Source: Musa acuminata AAA Group (lineage: Eukaryota > Streptophyta > Magnoliopsida > Zingiberales > Musaceae). From it: a stretch of 64,000 nt of DNA. The notes under the pieces were generated by a model that had not been told where the DNA came from, searched no databases, and worked only from the letters and a program-made list of their open reading frames with translations. Where the stretch lies: positions 35,575,001 through 35,639,000 of the forward strand of contig NC_088345.1 of the NCBI RefSeq assembly GCF_036884655.1, in the 5' to 3' direction. The stretch's first letter is position 1. Each line of letters begins with the position of its first letter. A program made the translations under genes and the position numbers. Shown here piece by piece: positions 32,111 to 44,440 of this stretch.

Positions 32111-35056
32111 CACAAAAATATGAGAATGAGAATGAGAAGGAGAGTAAAGAAAAAGATGAAATGAAACGGCTGACCGACCCATCACCATCGGTGTGACGAA
32201 AGAGATGCCACTGGCCACAGGATTCCAATCTCGCAGACTGCAACAAACAAAAAAGCCTCTTCACGGGACGTACTTGACACCATCTGCTGACGGCCATCTT
32301 CTCTGACGACACTCAACGCTGGTGGCACAGCGTGTATGGATGTTGGAGGAGGGGCACACATCACATGGTCACCCAGCTGGATTCCTTTATCGTTTCCTCT
32401 CTCTCATCTGTCGCTGTTCTCTCCATCACGAAGAGTTCACGTACATCTACCCCACGCTCGAATATTCAAGTACATGTACATGTACTACTACCGCTGCTGC
32501 TCCTTTCGGCATGGAGATATGTGCTGTAATACCGTCTAAAGATCAATATCAGTATATAAAGATTTCTATTTCAGATCATAAAAAATTGATATCCTATAGG
32601 TTGCTAATTGATCCTTCTTTTTTTTTCTATCAAATGTTTAATCCTTTTATCCAGGGATTTATGATAATTTCTTCCTATTTCGATTCTCGTGAAGTCTTGC
32701 TATTTGCTACAGCAAATAGAAAATATTATTTTAGATTATCTATACGTGGAAAAGTCTATCCTTAATGAGTATATGAAACCCATAAGTAAAAATATTAACA
32801 ACTTCATTAATCTTATATTAACTAATGACCAGTGATCCAAAACTCAATATATTGACTATTAGAATCACATCTTATATGCATTATTATCTTATTCAGGACT
32901 ATATTTGTCCTTGATGATGAGTCGAACATCCTTATTTATTCTGATAAGTATTTAAAGATTTTGATTTACTCATAAGTATTTAAAAAAGTGTATTACTATT
33001 AATTTCTTCAAATTACATCGTCAGAATTTATTAACCTATGGAGGAAGGGAAATCAGATCACTAACTGCAGCAGATCTTTGTTGGCTTCGCATCTTGTCAA
33101 CTGCAGAAACGTGCGGTGGTCGATTCTTTTTCTGAGAGAAAGCAAGCTATTTGGATCATTGCAAGCTGTGAATGGTTGTCATCACATCAGATCTCTGCAG
33201 CAGAATTAGAACAGTGTCTACAATTTTGGCCTCAGCATCTGTACTGGTCATCCAACTTTCCTGTAAGTTTCATATCGATTTGCATAGTGTTACGGCAGCA
33301 TATTCGTGTACTGCTTTTTATTTTTATTCTTCCAATCCAATAATATATCCATCTCGGAGAGAATAAACAAGAGGAGAGAGGAGAGAAAAAGAGTGAGCCA
33401 AAGGGAGGATACATTTAATCAACGATTACGTGTTAATTATTAAATACTAATTATTAGTCTACTTGAACATTTTCTATAGGAGAGCCGAAAAAGTTTCTGC
33501 CAATTGGTTAATGTATCATGAGACAAGTGAAGTCTTCTTATGTTCAAGACAATGACGAAACGTTATATAACATCATTTAATATAATAAAATTTTATTTTA
33601 TTTAAAAAAAAAAAGAGTGAGAAGAAAAAGAATGCTATCATCACTCCACTAAACTTTTTTTTGATAAGTTAAAACCAAATTTAATACTTTCCAATCACTC
33701 CACTCACTCCACTAAACTCATTTAGGAAAATAACTATTCTAGCATATACTATAGACATATTAGAATTTTTGTACACTAATTAGATCTCAAATGATACATT
33801 AGAGACTCCCAAAAAATACCTTTTTAATATCATAATAAAATGTATTATTAACTCAATATGTTTTGTGAATATTTGGCTCCAAATTCTTTTGCCCCTTCTT
33901 CATCTCATCCACCAGAATTCTATGTCAATATGAAGTTTCTTTTAGATACAATTAAACAGGAATAAGGTGGAATTGTATTACTTCAAATTCCAACCGATTC
34001 AGAGTTTCACATGTAGATAGATTAAACCTTTTTTCAATCATGCTCCAGTTGAGGTTGAATTGGATAAGATCTTGATGAAGGCTTATGTGATATATGGGTG
34101 TGATAGGAGTGATTTCGGGCATTTAGTCACCTTTCCATTGGTATTGAGATTGAATAAAACTATAATACATATCATAAATTGAATCCAATTAGGATTGTAT
34201 TATAATAATTCTCCATGTATCGCGATTCAAGGCCACTTTTGTATAGGGAAAAAAAAAAGCCTTCGAGCATTATCATATCACTATAAGAGATAGTATACAT
34301 ATCTAAAAGGTGATCTTATGTTAATTTAGTTGTTAATGTGATATTGAAGAGATTCCAGTAGATTGAATAAGGATTGGAAAGGACAAGTTTAATCTTAGAG
34401 TTACACATAGACTGGTTTAGGTCTTAACATTACATATAGACTGGGTTTAGGTTTAGGATTGCGCCCGGATCAAATAACATATAGTATATTTGTTAGTCCA
34501 AAAGTCGATCGTCCTAATACTGATTCTATATCTTAACGCACATCAAAAATCATCCTAAAACATAAATCATGAAGAGAGATGGTTGAGTCGAGCTTCCTAC
34601 TGCAAGAGAAGACCACTATCATATAATTCATGATGAGGTCTTTCTAATGCTCACGTCATCACATATGTGACACCAAGTTGATAGTAGAGATAGAAGAGAG
34701 AAGAATCAGGAGAATTATTGAAGGGTACCTATTAATAGCCAGAGATTCTTGACCCATATGCATCACTATTCTTTGATTCGGGATGATCGTAGCATCACTT
34801 AAATATATTTTTGTAGGACATAGATATTAGAAATCAATCATTGAAATTTGATTGAATATCCACTAAATCATTGTTATACATCAATTTGTATTGCTGGAAT
34901 AAATTGATAGCTACCACTGGGAAGTATCTGATGAAGGTGGTTTAAGACTGAAATAAGTGCGATAAAATCATAGTCTAGTTTAGCTTAGATTAGGCAAGGG
35001 ATGTATCATAACAATTCACCTCCCCTTAACTATTTGATCTCTCTAAGTTGGTGGTT
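32111..35056. other. Single-copy AT-rich region, no supported gene
   Basis: A frame of 147 codons at 32322-32765 (plus) crosses a more GC-balanced block (32160-32530) and AT-rich sequence. Its protein resembles nothing I recognise, and it looks incidental. Bases 33116-33343 give another 75-codon frame with a GTAAGT just after CCT at about 33262. It could be a decayed exon but cannot be supported. The rest is AT-rich with short poly-A/T runs. Confidence 0.5.
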
Positions 35057-35061
35057 AAATA

Positions 35062-36666
35062 TGTTGAATCTCAGATTTTGACGATTAAACTAATTGATAG
35101 TGTTTATCTTATATACATTTTGAGTGACGTAGTAAGCTTCGATTATGGAGAAACAATTAAAAGCAAGAAGAATCATGTTAGGCTGGAGTGAAACATGTCA
35201 TAATATTGGACATCGAGCCGGAGGATCGGTCATCGTATCGGCGGAAGGTTTCGAACCATGAGTTTTGGCATTGGATCAAGAAGAATGAAAATTGTATCAA
35301 AGAAATTGGAGTTGCGGAGGTCAACTGGTCGATTGGGCAATAGGTCGCAAGAAAGGACGATACGCCAAAGAATCGAACGAAAAGTCGATGAACCAATGAC
35401 ATGCTGGACAACATGATTCAAGCTTTGTAATAATTGTCTAGATCAAAGTAGGTTTTATTTGTGCAAGATTAACTACGATAGTGATCAAGGCATAAAGCAA
35501 AATGAAGTTCCAGAGTCAAGAACGAGATTTCGTTGGGAGTTCGAGAATTCGTTGGAAGTCCGGAAATTCGTCGAAAGTTCCATCAGAATTGACCAAGAAG
35601 TCTAGGAACTTGCCAGAGAAGCTCATCGAAACTCACCAAGAAGATCGTCGTGAAGTCCAAGAGCTTGCTAGGAGTCCGCTGGAATATTATCGAGAGATCG
35701 TCGGAAGTTCATCAGAAGAAACCAAATTTATTTAGCTTAGTGTATACCTTAAATTTCGTAATTAGCACATAATTGGGTTGGAATTGGGCCAACTCAATTA
35801 GGGGCCAATTGGGCCCAAGGTTGGACTGTGTTGGGCCAAGTGAAAAGCCCAAACAATGACCCAATAGGTGACACCGTTGTGGCACTAGCTCTGATACTAT
35901 GTCAAGCGGTGATATTGTCGGTCTAGGCAGTGGTAACGCCCAGACTCAGTCTCCGAGACTATCAGGCGGTGGTACCGCTAGTTTGGGTGGTGGTACCACC
36001 CAAACACAGTCTCCCAAGTGGTGGTACTATCAGATTGGACAGTGGTACCACCCAATATCAATGCTGCAAGCGGTGGTACTGCCCAACACAAGTGGTGGTA
36101 CCGCTAGGACCCTAGAAACCCGGGATGAGACTCTTTTATGCTCTAAGTTTGAATGTACTTGAGGTCTATAAATACTTCTCTCATCTTTGGTTAACATACA
36201 CAAGAATTGAGTGAAAAAAAGTAGAAAAATTCTGTTGTAATCTTGTGAGAACTCATCTAAAAACTCTTAGTGTTAGTATAGTTTTAGAGATGAGTGAAGG
36301 GGGTGTAAAGGTTGTCTCCTATACCTGTGAAAAGGAGAATAAAGTTGTAAAAGGGTAGTTAATCTTTGCCCATTGAAAGAAGATCATTAATGGATGCTGG
36401 TGGCCTCGATGGAAAGGGAATCGGTGGAGTGGATATAAGTCACAATGATTGAACCACTATAAATCGGTTTGTATTTTTGTTCTACTTTTAATTCTCATAT
36501 TACAAACTGATTTACTTAATTTATTTGCTCATAACATTCTTACAAACGTTTGAAATTTAAAGCATCTTTCCAAGATCGATTTTAATCGTACGAGAATTTT
36601 TCAAAATCGATATTTTTACTACTGCACTAATTCACCTTCGCTCTTAGTGCCGACTCATTCCTATCA
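35062..36666 (+). mobile_element. Old solo LTR of a SIRE-like element
   Basis: 1605 bp, TGTTGAATCTCAG...CCTATCA, flanked by the target-site duplication aaata (35057-35061 and 36667-36671). It has a ggtggtaccgcc patch at 35880-36120, then TATA-like tataaata near 36170. The GCACTAA/TTAGTGC stem is kept at 36624-36650, although the poly-C loop has decayed to 'ttcaccttcgctc'. It is clearly more diverged than the other SIRE LTRs. Confidence 0.9.
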
Positions 36667-36671
36667 AAATA

Positions 36672-38369
36672 CATTTATTATCATCAATTTTAACAATTTT
36701 CATACTTCACATTACATGTATGTATGGAACTTTTTCTTTTGTTGAATTTAGAGGCCTAAACGGTCTCATATTAAACTAAAATGTTCTTTTATGTAATTGA
36801 TAATTGATAACAAACTAATTTGTGAATAGGTGTGGTTAATTTCCATCATCTTAGATGTTTAATAAGTATGCTAAATAGATTCATTATCAATTATCTTTCT
36901 ATTACTCTTTCTCTTAAGGAAGAAGATACATTCTAAGACAAAATAATTAAAAGAGAGAAGGGAGATAGAGAGGCTAATTAATAGAGAAGACATATTAGAG
37001 AACAATCTTGAGATATGCTAAATAGGGCTACATGATACTTTATGCATAAGAGTTGTGTAGGGGAGGATCTAATCTCATAAAAACTAATTGAGTTGAAATT
37101 AAATAAATCATAATATGAATTTTAGTGTTAATTAGACCCTAAACTCGAGTTTAAACACCCATAAAATTATCTAAAAAATACTTTCTTATTGCTCGAATGC
37201 TTTTTCTATCTTGAGGATTGTTTGGCTTCCAACTCTATCTGCCCCTTCATGATCTTATCTACATTCTAAGTCAATCAATTTTCGCTTGAAATATGATTTG
37301 ATAGAGATGAGGCTACACCAAGGTGATTATACTGCTAACCCTTATATTCTAATGAGTATGAGAGTTGCATCAAGTAAAACGCAAGATGAAAGAGAAAAGC
37401 TTGGTGAGACAACGAATAGATAGGCAAAATTGTACTCTACAAGAGCCAAGACAATTGTCTTCTTTTGTCAGAGTAATAATCTAATTTGATCCATTCTCGA
37501 ACGAGCTGATAATAGTGCCAAGTTTGAAGTAGGGTTGATATCAATGTTGGCGATAGCATTTCGTCTCAAACATCATTTAAGAGATCACAAACAAAAAGTC
37601 ACGAATAAACTAAAAAATCAAACCAAATGATATAATTCAATTATATTCCATGAAGGCATTGCATGGTTCTTAGGAAGATTAAACTCTAGTGAAATTCCAG
37701 CTAAAGAGAAATATAAGCATTAACGACCTTATTCAAAATTAATGTAGCTAATCTAAGAACTTTATTCCAATGTAGCACTAGTGCTTTATTTGATATTTTT
37801 GATAATTTTCAACAGATTTCATGGGCTATATATGTTGGCTGAAAGCGAGCAGGAAACATTATTATTATTTTTTTATTTATTATTATAGGGATTAGGTTTT
37901 AACTAAAAAGATTTTAGATTCTTACAAGGTCAAGACATATATGGCTGCGATGCTTAATCACTTCTTTGGCACAAAGTCGTCCTTTCACGATCCTCAAGAT
38001 CCCTAGGCCATGGTAGTTAAAATCTAGAGAATGTACAATAGCATCGTAGTAGATTTGTATCACAACATACATCACACAGATTTGGATTGATCATTGAGGC
38101 AGACCTTCAATCATTCGGATGGATCAACTCATTTATAGATAGATAATATGAAAGGCTGTATCATTTTTAAGCACGTATTCCTTAAATCATACTAAGAGAG
38201 AAAATTTTTTAGTGATATTACCATGCAGTTTGACTTCTTTGATCCGTAACAAAATCCCTTTAAAACAAGTCTTGTAATTTTAATTCTAAAATGAATGCCA
38301 ATAGTAGATTTTTTTTTTTTTTCCTTCTTCTTCAATCAATTTTAATTTTTAATGATGTTACACTTAAAA

Positions 38370-38430
<61 letters not shown>

Positions 38431-38850
38431 TATGTAAGATAAGCGATGAACTTAAGACTCAAATCTTTATCAACTAAATTAGTCGGCAGATAAAATTTTG
38501 AACCCTCAATCTTTGAGTAAATAATTCTTATATACTATCACCTAAAATATGTCAAATTATACTTCTAATCCACCCTTAACCTTTGATGAGAGGGCATCTA
38601 TCAGACACAATCATCATTCTAATATTTCAGAAAAATTGTAATTATCGATAGCAATATATTGGGATGCATCACTAATTAGTTACCAAATGGGGTCCTTAAT
38701 ATGCTAAATTATTAGGTGCAAGCAACTCTTCCAAGCAGCGTTGGCTTGACCTGGTCGGTAAAGAAAACAATACAATGCTGTCATAGGCTTAGGAAATAGC
38801 ACATCCATGTGACCTGTCTTTTAGAGCTTACACCCTCCCATCTTTTCTCC
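36672..38850. other. AT-rich intergenic region upstream of the HyPRP gene
   Basis: No gene, RNA or transposon domain recognised. It holds the TTA microsatellite at 38369-38430. The final 150 bp, with pyrimidine-rich stretches, is presumably the promoter of the downstream gene. Confidence 0.5.
38369..38430. repeat. Trinucleotide microsatellite (TTA)n
   Basis: About 20 uninterrupted TTA/ATT units, 470 bp upstream of the HyPRP start codon. Likely polymorphic in length. Confidence 0.95.
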
Positions 38851-38851
38851 T

Positions 38852-38856
38852 TATAA
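38852..38856 (+). promoter_or_regulatory. Possible TATA box of the HyPRP gene
   Basis: TATAA lies 44 bases upstream of the ATG at 38900, after a pyrimidine-rich stretch. Normal TATA spacing would put transcription start around 38882-38888 and leave a 5' untranslated region of only 12-18 bases. That is unusually short, so another start is possible. Confidence 0.45.
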
Positions 38857-38899
38857 CAGGACAACCACACCCTATCTAGTAGCAGTGTCGTTCGTAGCC

Positions 38900-39601
38900 A
38901 TGGACTCCTCCAACCTCTCAGCTCTCCTTCTCATCTTCATGCTCGTCATTTCCTCCTCCCCTCTCTCTCTTGCCTGTGGCTACTGTCCTCCTTCTACTCC
39001 CAAGACCCCGAAAGGATCCATCACCGTGCCTCCCATCATCGTCAACCCACCCATCACCGTGCCTCCCATCGTCGTCAGGCCGCCCATCACCGTGCCTCCC
39101 ATCGTCGTCAAGCCGCCCATCACCGTGCCTCCCATCATCGTCAGGCCGCCCATCACCGTGCCTCCCATCATCGTCAAGCCGCCCATCACGTTGCCTCCCA
39201 TCATCGTCAAGCCGCCCATCACGTTGCCTCCCATCATCGTCAAGCCACCCATCACAGTACCGCCTATCACGGTGCCACCAGTCATCGGTGGCGGGAAGCC
39301 ACCTGGGACCGGAACCGCCGGCTGCCCACCGCCACCAGCACCAGCGAAGCAATGCCCGGTCGATGCCGTCAAGTTCGGTGCCTGCCTGTATATCCTCGGC
39401 TCGCCAGTGCACATCGGCGACCCGGCCGTCACCTGCTGCCCGATAGTGGAAGGCCTCGAGGGGTTGGAAGCGGCACTGTGTGTGTGCACCACCATCAAAG
39501 GCATGTTTATGGGCATGGACTTCCTGTTTCCCCTGGCTATCCAATTGCTTGTGACCGGCTGTGGCAAGTCAATCCCTCCCGGTTACACTTGTCCCTCTTA
39601 A
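38900..39601 (+). CDS. Hybrid proline-rich protein with C-terminal eight-cysteine domain (HyPRP)
   Basis: 233 residues, one exon, intact. A secretion signal (MDSSNLSALLLIFMLVISSS through LSLA, cleavage likely after A26) leads to the cell wall or surface. A short CGYCPPSTP segment precedes about seven 11-residue repeats PPITVPPIIVK (K/R/N and V/L/I variants, about 39018-39265). A Gly/Pro linker follows, then the eight-cysteine lipid-transfer-like domain (PF14547 type). Its pattern is C...C...CC...CVC...C...C, starting CPVDAVKFGACLYILGSP and ending CGKSIPPGYTCPS. HyPRPs are structural or signalling wall proteins linked to extension, stress and defence; the exact role is not readable here. ATG 38900 sits in good context (gccATGG). 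An in-frame GTG lies 15 bases upstream but is not a plausible plant start. GC-rich, unlike its AT-rich surroundings. It is the only convincing host gene in the window. Confidence 0.93.
   Translation: MDSSNLSALLLIFMLVISSSPLSLACGYCPPSTPKTPKGSITVPPIIVNPPITVPPIVVRPPITVPPIVVKPPITVPPIIVRPPITVPPIIVKPPITLPPIIVKPPITLPPIIVKPPITVPPITVPPVIGGGKPPGTGTAGCPPPPAPAKQCPVDAVKFGACLYILGSPVHIGDPAVTCCPIVEGLEGLEAALCVCTTIKGMFMGMDFLFPLAIQLLVTGCGKSIPPGYTCPS
39018..39265 (+). repeat. 33-bp coding minisatellite in the HyPRP gene
   Basis: In-frame tandem units of 33 bases encode the 11-residue proline-rich repeat. Several adjacent units are identical or differ at one or two bases, so copy number may vary by slippage or unequal crossing-over without breaking the frame. 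Confidence 0.9.
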
Positions 39602-40239
39602 ACATGGTAATCGTTCTAAAGCTCATGGAATCATAGAAAGCGTACGTCTGTTTGTAGCATGTAAGATACGGATCCTTGACAGGTGATTGCTGTTTCTTGT
39701 AGGTGTATATGTTTATGTTCGATCAACGAGGAGACATGAAGGGATGTCAAGGACGATGACGTTGTTGGTTTTGGGTTTTCTGTACGATTGTGGTGTCTTT
39801 GCTTGAACTGGTTGTAAGAATTGGTTCTTCCTTCTTCTTCTTTAATTCCTGTAGGCGATCTACCTGTGTGTGAAGTGCATGGAATAAAAAGTGGTAATTT
39901 CATCGTACCTGTAAATGAGAACTGCAGCATAGTGGTGTGTTTGAGTGATGGTTTGTGGCCATATAACTCCATTACAGGAAAGCTGAGCAGTGTGACTACA
40001 GATTGGAGAACAGAAGACATCATTGTGGGAACGAATGAATGGGTGAATAGATGCATGTGGAAGTAACACCTGAGTAGTAAGTAGTTCTTGATGGAGATAA
40101 TGAGATTCCGTTGGGCCCACGTGATTGATTGGATTGGAAAGGACAATAGGAAGAAATGTGTATTTCATTTGATTATTTTTTACTCATCTCAATCAGAACG
40201 ATTTTTTCTTTTGTTTCTCCGTAAATAGGACCCTTGCAG
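39602..40239 (+). other. 3' flank of HyPRP gene
   Basis: Probable 3' untranslated region. AATAAA at 39883-39888 is the clearest polyadenylation-like signal, about 280 bases after the stop. Frames on either strand here (for example 40146-39631 minus) have no recognisable domain. Confidence 0.5.
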
Positions 40240-40870
40240 ATTCTAAACTTGGGTTAATTTTTTTAGGGGATCGGCCTCCTTGGAACTCTATATGGGTTCC
40301 TCCCTCCAAGTTATTGCTCAAAGACTACATAAAATATTCATATATTGTTTATCAAAAGATGATGAATATATGACTATTTATAAGGTTTCTAAACACTAAC
40401 TCCTAATATGACTCCTACTAAAGACTCATATTCCTTTACAACTCCTAATTTTTCTCTAAGAAATAACCTCCAAATCCTAACCAGCCTCTTCACCTCTTTA
40501 ATAGAGGTCGACAGGTTTTACATGAATATCCCTGTAAATTAGGACTTTCCTAACTAGAGACCTAACACAATCATACTAACTGAGTGCTCTAATCAATTGC
40601 TACTTTATATTCTAACTCTATCATGACATTTCAGATATATCAAAGAATGAAACTAACACTAAATACAACATATTAACTTAACATTTCTCCCCTTAATGTG
40701 TTATTTTATGACACCTATAACTTGTCTGAAATATCCAATTTTATCATTTCCAAGTATTTTAGTAAGTATATCTGCTATTTGATCATTAGAGTTATAATAC
40801 TTTACTTGAATTTAAGTTTTTCTAATTAATTATTTAATGAAGTAATGCTTGCAGATAGAGTTTTTAGCTA
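40240..40870 (-). mobile_element. Relic of the 3' end of another Copia element
   Basis: Read on the minus strand, 40870-40703 encodes the end of a Copia RNase H with stops: AKNSIC...HYFIK, then IQVKYYNSNDQIADILTKIL, the conserved ADxxTK ending. A polypurine tract (TTAAGGGGAGAAA) at 40684-40696 and an LTR start TGTTAAGTTAATATG at 40683 downwards follow. The outer LTR edge is not clear and lies somewhere near 40240-40260. Family probably differs from B and SIRE. Confidence 0.75.
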
Positions 40871-41860
40871 TCGTTATAACCAAAAAGAAAAACATTTAAA
40901 AAGTAGTAATGAATATTGAAACATACTCAAGAGATTTCTTTTTTTTGGCTACTCAATAAATTTGTTTTTGCCCTTATCTATCTACAAGCTCGCTAGTTAA
41001 ACAATGAAGTACTTTGATATGTTTTATTTGAATGTAAAAATTGTTAGAAATGTAATTTAATTTTGATTAGGAGTTAGAATAGTTTATACAGAAATTTAGG
41101 CTTAGCTAGAGTCAGACTTAAAGATAATCTCTTATTTGTTAATCTTATCTAAAGAAACCTAGAGGCTTTTGTTCCTTTGAAGTTTAAAACATCTTTTAGA
41201 GAGTTTTTTTTTTTAATTTTTGTCTTATAGATAAGATAGAATTATTGGTGTTTTGATGGAATAGAATTTTATTGTTAAAAAAATAAGAAAATATTTTTAG
41301 ATAATTTTATTAGATATAGTTTTAATTAGTTTAAATAAGAATAGATTAGATGAGATGAGATAATATCTTTCTTAGTTTAAGTTATTATTTTATACCTATC
41401 AATAGCTCTGGTCATGCCATCGATTTCAGTTTGGCAAAACCTAGAATCGAAATGAAACTAGTAAGACCCAATTTTAGAATCAAAATCGAAATCGATGGTT
41501 CCGGTTCCAGTTCAGTCAGTTTCATTTCCATACTTTTTTATAATATTAAAAAATAGTTTATAATATTAAAATTTTATAATTTTATTTTTAAATTTTGAAA
41601 AATGAATGTACATCCATATCCATGATAAATGTAAATGTGTATTGATATACTCCCAAATATGATCTAAAATTAAGTAAAATTATAAATATTTAATCGCTTT
41701 TAATGTCATTCTTTTCGATAGTTCCTTTAATTAATATATTAAATAGGAGATCATTGTTTTCGTGGACGATCTCTTGGTTTTGTTTCGTCATCTTTGTTCG
41801 ATTATCAATGCTGCTTGAGCTTCAACTAATTCAAGAATTATGTTTAATCTAATTCAAGAA
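40871..41860. other. AT-rich intergenic region, no gene seen
   Basis: Might hold more of the Copia relic in unrecognisable form. A direct repeat 'taattcaagaatt' lies at about 41828-41860, next to the truncated family B LTR. Confidence 0.4.
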
Positions 41861-43199
41861 TTTGTGCAATGGGAATCGGATCGTGATGACATCACGATAA
41901 TGAGATCGATTCACCTTTAAACACATATCCTAAATAATCCCGATCATAAGTTACTCGAGAGGGACATCGTGATAACCGGATAGACTGGTGTGCTGTATAC
42001 CCGTCCATATGATGGATGCAGTTGGTCTCATAGCTACTCGTGTAGGGACACTAGGGATACAGTACAGGTGCTCATTGGAGAATGAGTTCACTGATTGATC
42101 CACTTACGGAATGCTGGATGGTTGATGATGCCTTATTGTCAGACAGCGATTCCGTAGTCCTAGTGGTGTATCTGGTCCTTAGACTCGAGACACCAAGGAT
42201 GTCTTTTATGAGTGCTCCACTCTTTGATACCAGACTTATAGGTTTGGCTGTCCCAGATCTAGTACAGCTGGTCATTGGGAGTGGTAGTCGACCTTACGAG
42301 GGCTATTGAGTGTCGATAGAGGATCATCCACTCTCGGCATCATGAGAGGAATATCCCATGTGTTCTTGCTCAAACAAATCCCTGGCTAGGGTCATTCGGG
42401 TTGAGAGAGAAAGAGTTCTCTGGGAGAATCCGATTAGAGCGAGACTTGAGTAGAAACCGTATGGGTCTGACAGCACCATACTCGATATATGGTCTCTGGG
42501 ATATTAGATGGATGAGGGACTATAGGTACATGGTAACTGAGGACAGACAGGTCCAATGGATTGGATTCCCCTGTATCGTCTGGGGACTACGGCGTAGTGG
42601 CCTAGTACGTCCGTAGTCGATGAGTCGAGTGAATTATTACATAGATAATAATTCACTAAGTCAGAAGGAGTTCTAACAGGTATGACTCACGGCCAGCTCG
42701 ATATTGGGCCTAGAGGGTCACACACATATGGTAGGCATTGCGATGAGTAGAGGTTCGGATATGAGATATCCGACGGAGCCCTTGTCTTATTGGATGCAGA
42801 TCCAATACCCACTAGGGAAGGACCCACTAGGGAAGGACCTATTAGGGTTTGACACGGGATCTCTATAAATAGGAGGGATTCACAACCTCATAGGCTAGAG
42901 TCTTTGCTTGCCTTTCCTATTCTCCTCTCCCTCTCCACCTCAGAGTAGGCCACCCTGCTATGTGGATCAACGCTAGAGAGGAGGACGCTTGACCTCCTTC
43001 ACCCTCTCCTAAGGATCTGCAAGGAAACAGGGATATACGATCTCCCTATATAACACAATCTCTATACGCAGTTTTGTGTTTTGCGGATTTTTGCGCACCA
43101 ATATTCGCACGACGACGAACATCTTTTTGGGAATCGGGGATTTTTGTTTTCTTGTTCTTCTGCTGCGCATATGATGTCGCCCCCCATGATTTCCCAACA
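41861..43199 (+). repeat. 5' LTR of family B (B3), 5'-truncated
   Basis: It matches 61045-62393 and starts abruptly at 'tttgtgcaatggg'. TATA box tataaat at 42864-42870. It has a short duplication 'cactagggaagga' near 42810-42840, and a loss of about 27 bases near 42950 compared with the 3' LTR. Confidence 0.9.
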
Positions 43200-43200
43200 G

Positions 43201-43212
43201 TGGTATCAGAGC
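43201..43212 (+). other. Primer-binding site of B3
   Basis: TGGTATCAGAGC, one base after the LTR end CCCAACA; complementary to initiator methionine tRNA. Confidence 0.92.
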
Positions 43213-44440
43213 TAGGTTGTTCGTGCGAATGATTGGTTTTGAACTGCGTGTGTTGTGTTTAGGAAGAATTTTGACGTCAAAATCGTTGATGCAAAAGCGA
43301 GAAAGGGCAGCAACAGTTGCTGCCCTCGATCTACGTGCGTGAAGCGCAGCCGAAGGCGGGCAGCACAGGGGTTGCATCTGCAGTAGTCGGTCGGCGGCCT
43401 GCTTGCAGCAGCCTTGCTGCCGGTGGGGCTGGCAGCCCACAGGCAGAGGCGCCGCAGGGCAGCGACGCTTACCGCCGCTACTCCCGCGGGCAGGGGCGGC
43501 CGCCCGGCGGGACAGCACCGCCTGCGGAGGCAGCGGCGCCCGCGGGGGAGCCCACCTGCAGCGACAGCGCCGCCAGCGGGCGTGCCGCTTGCAGGCGAGG
43601 GCAGTGCCCTCGCCCCGTCGCACAGGCCGCCGCCAGCAGGGTGGCGGCGGCAGCAGCAAAGGATAGAAGGGCATTAGGGTTTTCTGGGAAAAAGACAATT
43701 TTCCCCTCGGAATTTAAGAAATTCCAGTTTCTGTCTTTTGTCTAAATTACGAAAATACCCCTATAAATTCAGAAATTCCCTACATGTCCCTTATTTCAGA
43801 AAATATTAATTAATTAAAAGGTTTAGTTGATTATTATTTTTATTATTATCTAGTAGTCCTACATGATGATGATTATTTATACATGTGATGTATGATGTGT
43901 GGATGGATGATCATGGACCGTGTGATGTGTGTACTTGTGATTATTATTATTGAGGTCTGCGAGCCTCCATTATATTTCTCGTTTATTGTCGGGCCTGCAT
44001 GCCTATGATTAAGTTGTAATCACATGAGGAGGCGCAGTAGGAGCGTGGATGCGATAGCGGGACCCACGAGACGGACGATCGTGATGCATGAAGATGCATC
44101 AAGATGTCGACGGAATCGACGAGGACGAGATGGACGATCACATGGCATGGAGATGCACCGTTGCACATATAGATCTTGATGTGAGTGATTAGGCCTACTG
44201 GCTCGGGCCTAATCATATTCGGTTGTGGTCCATGATCATCTAGTGTGATTGCTTATACACATACTAGATAAGTATATATATTTGCATGCGATGTAGATAT
44301 ATATTAAATATGTATATGTGTGACATGTCATATTAGGAGACCAAATCTTAGAAACATCTCTCGATAATATTAAGTCGGTAAACGTGAGGCAATTAGATTG
44401 ACCCACGTGGCCTTCCATCGTTATAAGCAGGAACCGATTC
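43213..44440 (+). other. Family B leader, first part, with GC-rich block
   Basis: Bases 43290-43670 are GC-rich and open in several frames on both strands (composition effect). Hairpin GGCGAGGGC/GCCCTCGCC at 43594-43614 is shared with B2. It is followed by AT-rich sequence matching the B2 leader (16150-16850, reversed). Confidence 0.7.

Noticed and set aside
32322..32765. 147-codon frame as a possible gene or organelle-derived insert
   Set aside because: Half of the frame lies in AT-rich sequence with changing composition, no domain or splice structure is convincing, and I could not match it to a plastid or mitochondrial gene from memory.
33116..33343. Possible exon ending in a GTAAGT donor
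   Set aside because: A single short frame with one donor-like site and no partner exon is expected by chance in this much non-coding DNA.
38918..39567. Long frames antisense to, or shifted within, the HyPRP gene
   Set aside because: They mirror the 33-bp repeat and GC-rich codons of the real gene. The plus frame from 38900 has the signal peptide and the eight-cysteine domain; the others have no recognisable feature.
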